Below are positions 14,243 to 17,572 of a stretch of 17,572 bases of DNA, one piece after another. The DNA lies in NCBI GenBank assembly GCA_023421395.1, contig JAEZTL010000027.1, forward strand, positions 1 to 17,572. Direction: 5' to 3'. This DNA is from Bacillota bacterium. Its GTDB lineage: Bacteria; Bacillota; Clostridia; Christensenellales; Aristaeellaceae. A program made the position numbers and the translations under genes. Positions within the stretch are counted from its first letter, which is position 1. Every line of letters begins with the position of its first letter. A model generated the notes under the pieces. It had not been told where the DNA came from. It did no database searches and saw nothing but the letters and a program-made list of their open reading frames with translations.

Positions 14243-15709
14243 TCAGTCCGCCTTCGCGATGGTGTACTGATCGATCACGCGGCCGATGTAGCCGATGCCG
14301 TTGTCCTCCACGCTGGCCTGAACGCCGGTGCCGACCATGCCCTCCGCACCCACGTGCACCAGGAGGACCGAGCGGAAATCGTTCTGCTCGATCACCGGCA
14401 GGTTGCCCGACGGATGGTAAGGGTCGTTGGTGACGCGGTAGTTGTTGCCGATGGACGCCGCCTCGATGTAGTTGACGCCGCCGATCAGGTAGCGCTCGTA
14501 CACATGGCTGTGGCCGAAGTTGACCGCGTCCACGCCGTAGGTCTCATAGATTGGGCGCAGCACGTCCCAGCAGTAGTCGCCGTCGGGGTAGACGGCCTTC
14601 GAGGGGTCGGCCGGGTCGGCCACGGCCTTGGAGACCGGGAAGTAGCCGTCTTCACCGCGGTTGAGCATGTGCCAGTGCATCACGACCCACTTGTACTTGG
14701 CGTCGCTCGAGGAAAGATCCTGAACCAGCCACTGCGCCTGCTTGCTGTCGGGTGAGATGTCGTCCTTGGTGATCCAGCCGGGGAACTCGAACCCGTCCCA
14801 GGCCTGCCAGCGGTGCACGTTGATGGAGGATAGGTGCAGATCGCCGTAGTCGACGCTGTAGAAGCGCGTGCCGTCCACGCCGTACACCTGCTCCGGGTAC
14901 AGCGGGCGGAACAGCTGCATGTAGACCGCCCAGGTCCACTTGGCGTCGTCCTGCGCCATTTCCTTGTCGGTGCAGACGCGCTGGTCGTCCACCTCGTGGT
15001 TGCCGGGGCAGTAGAAGATGGGCATGTACTGCATCAGGCGGCAGTTGCCGTCGTCCTGCTGGAGCGCCTCGAAGAAGGTGCGGTCGTCCTCGCCTTCCTT
15101 CTGGAAGCAGCCCTCCACGTCGAACCACTCGCCGGCCTTCCACGGGGTGTTGGAGAGGTCGCCCGCGAAGATCAGAAAGTCCTTTTGCTGCTGGCCCAGG
15201 AAGTGCAGCGTCTCCTTGGTCTTGACCTTGAGCTGCATGTCGCTGAGCAGCGCGAAGTCAAAATCCCCGCCCTTTTCCGGCGCGGTCTTGAAGAAATACC
15301 GCTTGCCCGGCTGGACCTGATCGCCCTTTTTTGTGGTGACTTTATAATAGTATACTTTGCCGGGTTCGAGGCCGGGGAGCTTCGCGATCAGCTGATAGAC
15401 GGGAAGCTCCGGGTTCATTTCGGGGGTGTCGTCGTACCCCTCGGGGGTCTTGGAGGTGCGCAGACCCTTGATTTCATACTGCTCCGCCGTCGCGCTCATG
15501 CCCAGCGCGGGCGTCAGGCCGTATTCGACCAGGCCTTCGCAAGGCTCCTTGGTCAGCCACAGGATGTTCATTTCACGGTCCGGGCTGAGGGTGACCATGT
15601 AGGGCTCGGTATAGGTCATGGAGGGAGCCGGCTCTTCCGCCAGCGCGCCCAGGCCGGAAAGGGCCGCGGCCGCGAGCAAAAGCGCGAGAATACCGAAGAA
15701 TCGTTTCAT
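14243..15709 (-). CDS. Exported metallophosphoesterase, second copy type
   Basis: 488 residues. Residues 1-24 are a signal peptide (KRFFGILALLLAAAALSG...ALA) without lipobox. Residues about 33-145 look like the beta-sandwich N-domain of purple acid phosphatases (VTLSPDREMNILWLTKEP, LPGLEPGKVYYYKVTT). Residues about 150-425 form the catalytic domain with D157-M-Q159, GDLSN (183-187), GNHE (236-239), H345-W-H347 and GHSHVYER (399-406). As in its neighbour the first motif is D-x-Q rather than D-x-H. A long insert (190-300) separates the middle motifs, and it has three cysteines (C201, C223, C234). ATG 15709 has AGGAG 9 bp upstream. The two proteins share layout but are clearly diverged, with different N-terminal additions, so they are not a recent duplication. 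Expected role is extracellular phosphate-ester hydrolysis; substrate unknown. Confidence 0.88.
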   Translation of the reverse strand: MKRFFGILALLLAAAALSGLGALAEEPAPSMTYTEPYMVTLSPDREMNILWLTKEPCEGLVEYGLTPALGMSATAEQYEIKGLRTSKTPEGYDDTPEMNPELPVYQLIAKLPGLEPGKVYYYKVTTKKGDQVQPGKRYFFKTAPEKGGDFDFALLSDMQLKVKTKETLHFLGQQQKDFLIFAGDLSNTPWKAGEWFDVEGCFQKEGEDDRTFFEALQQDDGNCRLMQYMPIFYCPGNHEVDDQRVCTDKEMAQDDAKWTWAVYMQLFRPLYPEQVYGVDGTRFYSVDYGDLHLSSINVHRWQAWDGFEFPGWITKDDISPDSKQAQWLVQDLSSSDAKYKWVVMHWHMLNRGEDGYFPVSKAVADPADPSKAVYPDGDYCWDVLRPIYETYGVDAVNFGHSHVYERYLIGGVNYIEAASIGNNYRVTNDPYHPSGNLPVIEQNDFRSVLLVHVGAEGMVGTGVQASVEDNGIGYIGRVIDQYTIAKAD

Positions 15710-15799
15710 GGTTCATTGCTCCTTTCGTCTGATCCGAAAAAAGCGTACCACAGGATTGTTCGGCCCTCGTCCGGCCGGGATAAAATGGCGGTAAAATGC

Positions 15800-15833
15800 A
15801 AAGCCCCCGGAATCAAAAGATTCCGGGGGCTTT
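15800..15833. terminator. Terminator of the tRNA pair
   Basis: AAAGCCCCCGGAATC (15800-15814) and GATTCCGGGGGCTTT (15819-15833) form a perfect 15-bp stem with an AAAA loop (TTTT as read for the tRNA transcript). It begins 4 bp after the CCA end of the tRNA-Glu gene. The pure A/T stem base makes it symmetrical, so it should also block plus-strand transcription. Confidence 0.9.
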
Positions 15834-15837
15834 GAGC

Positions 15838-15912
15838 TGGCACCTCCATGGGGACTCGAACCCCAGTTTTCGCCGTGAGAGGGCGACGTCTTAACCGCTT
15901 GACCATGGAGGC
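15838..15912 (-). tRNA. tRNA-Glu (anticodon CTC)
   Basis: A full cloverleaf can be drawn on the minus strand. The acceptor stem is GCCTCCA (15906-15912) with TGGAGGT (15842-15848), one G-U pair. The D region TGGTCAAGCGGTTAAGAC is typical of tRNA-Glu. Anticodon stem CGCC/GGCG encloses loop CTCTCAC, giving CTC at 15877-15879, and the T arm reads GGGGTTCGAGTCCCC. The discriminator is G and CCA is encoded (15838-15840). It lies 5 bp downstream of tRNA-Gln in the same transcript. Confidence 0.97.
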
Positions 15913-15917
15913 ATATC

Positions 15918-15991
15918 TGGCTGCCGAACTAGGATTCGAACCTAGACAATACGAGTCAGAGTCGTAGGTGCTACCGTTACACCATTCGGCA
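15918..15991 (-). tRNA. tRNA-Gln (anticodon CTG)
   Basis: Acceptor arms TGCCGAA (15985-15991) and TTCGGCA (15922-15928) pair fully, with the T1-A72 pair usual for bacterial tRNA-Gln. The D loop ATGGTGTAACGGTAGCAC, anticodon stem TACGA/TCGTA with loop CTCTGAC (anticodon CTG, 15957-15959) and T arm CTAGGTTCGAATCCTAG all fit. Discriminator G and an encoded CCA (15918-15920) follow. It is the first gene of a two-tRNA transcript. Confidence 0.97.
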
Positions 15992-16041
15992 AAGTGTCAA
16001 CCGAACGAAGCTGGAACAGCCGCATCCGACCGACGAGTGGT

Positions 16042-16070
16042 ATTATAGCAAAAGGAATCCCGCATGTCAA
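16042..16070 (-). promoter_or_regulatory. Consensus sigma-A promoter of the tRNA pair
   Basis: On the minus strand TTGACA (16065-16070) and TATAAT (16042-16047) are both perfect consensus, with the ideal 17-bp spacer. Transcription would start near 16035, about 45 nt before the tRNA-Gln 5' end. This is the strongest promoter in the window, as expected for stable RNA genes. Confidence 0.92.
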
Positions 16071-16142
16071 CGGTTTTTTTCGACGCCGTTCCGCAGAATA
16101 TCCACCGCTCAAATTAAAAGTTAGTAAATGACGCAATCCCGC

Positions 16143-16172
16143 TTGAAAAAATGAATACGAGGGTTGTATATT
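16143..16172 (+). promoter_or_regulatory. Promoter of the HPr-like gene
   Basis: TTGAAA (16143-16148) and TATATT (16167-16172), five of six consensus bases each, are separated by 18 bp. Predicted start is near 16180. It is divergent from the tRNA promoter, with about 70 bp between the two -35 elements. Confidence 0.65.
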
Positions 16173-16189
16173 GAGCGTAGCGAGCTCAA
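16171..16189. promoter_or_regulatory. Dyad over the HPr-like gene transcription start
   Basis: TTGAGC (16171-16176) and GCTCAA (16184-16189) are perfect inverted arms with 7 bp between them. The dyad overlaps the end of the -10 and the predicted start point, so it could be a repressor operator. It could instead be a small stem in the 5' leader. No regulator can be assigned. Confidence 0.45.
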
Positions 16190-16213
16190 TGAGGATGTAA
16201 GAGAGGGATCAGT

Positions 16214-16444
16214 ATGCGCGCTGTCAACATCAAGCTGAGTTTGGCCGAGAACGTCAAGACGTTTGTCAACATCGTCAACCGCCACCCCTATGACATCGAT
16301 CTTCGCGCCGGCCGTCACGTCGTGGACGCCAAATCCATCCTGGGCATCTTCAGCCTGGACCTTTCCCGCCCCATCACGCTGGAGGTATACAACGACGATT
16401 GCGACGACCTGATGGAAGAGATCAAGTCGTTCATCATCAACTGA
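16214..16444 (+). CDS. HPr-like protein lacking the PTS phospho-histidine
   Basis: 76 residues, a little shorter than typical HPr (about 85-88). The centre VVDAKSILGIFSLDLSRPITLEV (36-58) matches the HPr fold around the regulatory serine, with S41 standing where Ser46 of HPr is found (KSIMGVMSL in Bacillus). The N-terminal active-site loop (GxHARPA with His15) is replaced by AENVKTFV (11-18), and no histidine lies there. It therefore should not carry phosphate from enzyme I to sugars. This recalls Crh of Bacillus, which also lacks His15 and works in regulation after serine phosphorylation; that parallel is an inference, and no HPr kinase gene is in the window. GAGAGGG precedes ATG 16214 at 7 bp. 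It is monocistronic, with its own promoter and terminator, and no PTS genes nearby. Confidence 0.82.
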   Translation: MRAVNIKLSLAENVKTFVNIVNRHPYDIDLRAGRHVVDAKSILGIFSLDLSRPITLEVYNDDCDDLMEEIKSFIIN

Positions 16445-16461
16445 CGCGAGAACGCGCCTGA

Positions 16462-16489
16462 GGCGGGCGGCGATGGCCGTCCGCCTTTT
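16462..16489 (+). terminator. Terminator of the HPr-like gene
   Basis: GGCGGGCGGC (16462-16471) pairs with GCCGTCCGCC (16476-16485), one G-U pair, around a GATG loop, and is followed by TTTT. It begins 17 bp after the stop codon. Confidence 0.85.
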
Positions 16490-16502
16490 GCGTGCCAATA
16501 AA

Positions 16503-16516
16503 GGCCCGTTCGGGCC
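16503..16516. other. Short hairpin of unknown role
   Basis: GGCCC (16503-16507) and GGGCC (16512-16516) pair around GTTC, extendable to GGCCCG/CGGGCC. On the minus strand it is followed by TTTATT, so it could be a weak minus-strand terminator. No minus-strand gene ends here. Confidence 0.35.
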
Positions 16517-16556
16517 CCACTTCCCCATCCGTCGCGGCAAAATCCGCGCAATTCGC

Positions 16557-16585
16557 CGCGGCGCTCCAAAACGCCGCGTTTTTTT
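16557..16585 (+). terminator. Second plus-strand terminator after the HPr-like gene
   Basis: CGCGGCG (16557-16563) and CGCCGCG (16572-16578) form a 7-bp stem followed by seven T residues (16579-16585), a classical Rho-independent terminator. It lies 72 bp after the first terminator without an evident gene between. It may be a back-up terminator, or it may close a small RNA. Confidence 0.8.
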
Positions 16586-16600
16586 AACATAGCCCCTGTT

Positions 16601-16625
16601 CAAGCATTTACGCTTGTGTTATAAT
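16601..16625 (+). promoter_or_regulatory. Extended -10 promoter of the coiled-coil protein gene, with dyad
   Basis: TGTTATAAT (16617-16625) is a perfect extended -10. No good -35 lies at the usual distance (TGTTCA at 16597-16602 is poor). The gap holds a perfect dyad, CAAGC (16601-16605) and GCTTG (16612-16616), which could be a regulator site. The start would be near 16632. Confidence 0.6.
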
Positions 16626-16669
16626 TTGTAGCGTGTCCTTCGGGAACAATTCAACGGGGGGGTTCGCCC

Positions 16670-17245
16670 ATGAAAGCGTGGAAATTGGTATCTCTGCTGC
16701 TGGCCATCGCGCTGATTGTCGCCGTCGTCTTCTGCGTCAACCTGAACAACAGCCAAAAGCTGGCAAACGACGCGCTCGCCGAAATCAAGGGCAATCTTGA
16801 CGCGGCCGAGGCCTCCATCGCCGAGAAAGAACAGGCGCTAACCGACGCGGCTTCCGGAAGCAAGGCCGCGCTGGATCAGGCCGCCGCCGACAAGGAAACC
16901 GCCGTCACCCAGGCCGTCGCCGATGGCGAGGCCAAGCTGAAGGAGGCGCTGGACAAGACCGCCGCCGAAAGCAAGACCGCCCTCGAGCGGGCCGCCGCCG
17001 ACAAGGAAACCGCCGTCGCCCAGGCTGTCGCCGACGGCGAAGCCAAGCTGACCGAGGCCGTGGACAAGGCCAAGGCCGAGCTGCAGGCGATCATCGACGA
17101 AAAGGACAAGCTGCTGGTCGAGGCCCAGGCCACCATCGACGCGCTGACGCAGCAGCTGGCCGACATGCCCACGCCGACGCCCGAACCGACCCCTGAACCG
17201 ACCCCCGAACCGACGCTCATGCCCACCGCGACCCCCGCGCCGTAA
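16670..17245 (+). CDS. Exported or membrane-anchored coiled-coil protein with 37-residue repeats and Pro-rich tail
   Basis: 191 residues; I do not recognise a family. Residues 1-24 are a hydrophobic N-terminal segment (KAWKLVSLLLAIALIVAVVFCV), with no AxA site, so more likely an uncleaved anchor than a signal peptide. Residues 28-165 are almost all Ala, Lys, Glu, Asp and Gln, predicted as continuous helix or coiled coil. Residues 64-100 and 101-137 are near-identical copies of one 37-residue unit (AAADKETAV.QAVADGEAKL common to both). Residues 166-191 form a Pro-Thr-Glu tail (TPTPEPTPEPTPEPT), resembling wall-spanning or linker segments. GGGGGG lies 8 bp upstream of ATG 16670. It has its own extended -10 promoter. 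It could be a structural spacer at the cell envelope; function is unknown. A 5' hairpin and strong terminator isolate it from the HPr-like gene. Confidence 0.8.
   Translation: MKAWKLVSLLLAIALIVAVVFCVNLNNSQKLANDALAEIKGNLDAAEASIAEKEQALTDAASGSKAALDQAAADKETAVTQAVADGEAKLKEALDKTAAESKTALERAAADKETAVAQAVADGEAKLTEAVDKAKAELQAIIDEKDKLLVEAQATIDALTQQLADMPTPTPEPTPEPTPEPTLMPTATPAP
16859..17080 (+). repeat. Tandem 111-bp duplication within the coiled-coil gene
   Basis: Copies at 16859-16969 and 16970-17080 are in frame (37 codons each) and directly adjacent. Most of the differences are single-base, for example GTCACCCAG against GTCGCCCAG. The high nucleotide similarity points to a recent duplication or to copy-number variation between strains. 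Confidence 0.85.
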
Positions 17246-17454
17246 CGGGTGCATCCAATCGGGCCAATTTCACGTCTATCCATTGACAACCGTCGCGCGC
17301 TTGACGCCGTGGCAGGTTTCGCCCCAAGGGCCGCGTCCGGGTTCAGGCCCGGACGGTTCGGGCGGAACGGCGGTGCGGGCGCGCGATGATTCGAAACCGG
17401 GAAAACGGACGGCCGCCGAGCCGTCTGTTCGCATCAAAATGGAGGCATCATAAC
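17246..17454. other. Intergenic region with two stem-loops
   Basis: CGTCCGGG (17334-17341) pairs with CCCGGACG (17348-17355). Further on ACGGACGGC (17405-17413) pairs with GCCGTCTGT (17420-17428), with one G-U pair. Neither has a proper T-run. The first may end the coiled-coil gene transcript; the second sits in the leader of the next gene. TTGACA (17283-17288) and TTGACG (17301-17306) lack a matching -10, so no promoter is called. Confidence 0.45.
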
Positions 17455-17572
17455 ATGAGGAAAGTTCTGACTCTGGTTCTCGCGCTGATCGTCGCGATGC
17501 TGCCGCTGGCCGCGCTGGCCGAGGCGACCGCCGCGCCGGAGGCCGCCCCCGCCGAAACTGCCGCCGCCGCGC
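17455..17572 (+). CDS. Secreted protein, N-terminal part (partial)
   Basis: The first 39 residues are visible; the gene runs off the window. GGAGG (17441-17445) lies 9 bp before ATG 17455. The start is a signal peptide (RKVLTLVLALIVAMLPLAALA) with probable cleavage after ALA and no lipobox cysteine. The mature part begins with Ala, Glu, Pro and Thr repeats (ATAAPEAAPAETAAAA), a low-complexity linker. No function can be assigned from this piece. Confidence 0.75.
   Translation, partial: MRKVLTLVLALIVAMLPLAALAEATAAPEAAPAETAAAA

Noticed and set aside
15838..15991. tRNA pair as an integration site for a mobile element
   Set aside because: No integrase gene, no repeated tRNA 3' end and no change in base composition next to it in this window.
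16670..17245. Coiled-coil protein as a phage tail tape-measure or LEA-type protein
   Set aside because: Far too short for a tape measure, no phage genes nearby, and the N-terminal anchor plus Pro-rich tail do not fit an LEA protein. Repeat similarity alone is not enough.

Overview
The window looks like chromosome from a GC-rich, Gram-positive-type anaerobe of the Clostridia. The evidence is Firmicute-style strong Shine-Dalgarno sites, near-consensus sigma-A promoters inside otherwise GC-rich DNA, a Peripla_BP_4 sugar operon, an HPr-like protein, and 'PTPEPTPEP' tails on exported proteins. Secreted proteins with Ala-X-Ala signal peptides resemble Christensenellales-type lineages, but that placement is an inference of low confidence. 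No phage, insertion sequence, CRISPR array or ribosomal RNA was seen, and the genes look like ordinary chromosomal ones with matching codon use.

Left part (1-3150): the C-terminal tip of a methyl-accepting chemotaxis protein, then a PAS-like/GGDEF/HD-GYP cyclic-di-GMP protein whose GGDEF motif is degenerate. A convergent pyridoxamine kinase gene follows. Zinc region (3153-6145, minus strand): a tight operon znuA-znuC-znuB-zur encodes a complete zinc ABC importer plus its likely repressor. A textbook promoter precedes znuA, and a 21-bp dyad resembling a Zur box lies over its predicted transcription start.

Sugar region (6267-12184, plus strand): a LacI-family regulator with a dyad operator at its own promoter, an exported sugar-binding protein, a strong hairpin, a two-domain sugar ABC ATPase, a ribose-type permease and a Gfo/Idh/MocA dehydrogenase. 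The layout suggests import of a monosaccharide or cyclitol followed by its oxidation, with repression released by the substrate. A bidirectional terminator closes the operon.

Phosphoesterase and tRNA region (12202-16070, minus strand): two exported metallophosphoesterases in tandem, both with D-x-Q in place of the usual first D-x-H metal motif. Upstream of them is a tRNA-Gln(CTG)/tRNA-Glu(CTC) pair with a perfect consensus promoter and its own terminator. Right end (16143-17572, plus strand): an HPr-like protein that has lost the PTS phospho-histidine but keeps the regulatory serine region; an exported or membrane-anchored coiled-coil protein with a 37-residue duplication and a Pro-Thr-Glu tail; and the start of another secreted protein.

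The observations most worth following are the His15-less HPr-like protein with a dyad at its promoter, the internally duplicated coiled-coil protein, the paired D-x-Q phosphoesterases, and the predicted Zur and LacI operators. I did not find a clear, wholly new multi-gene system.
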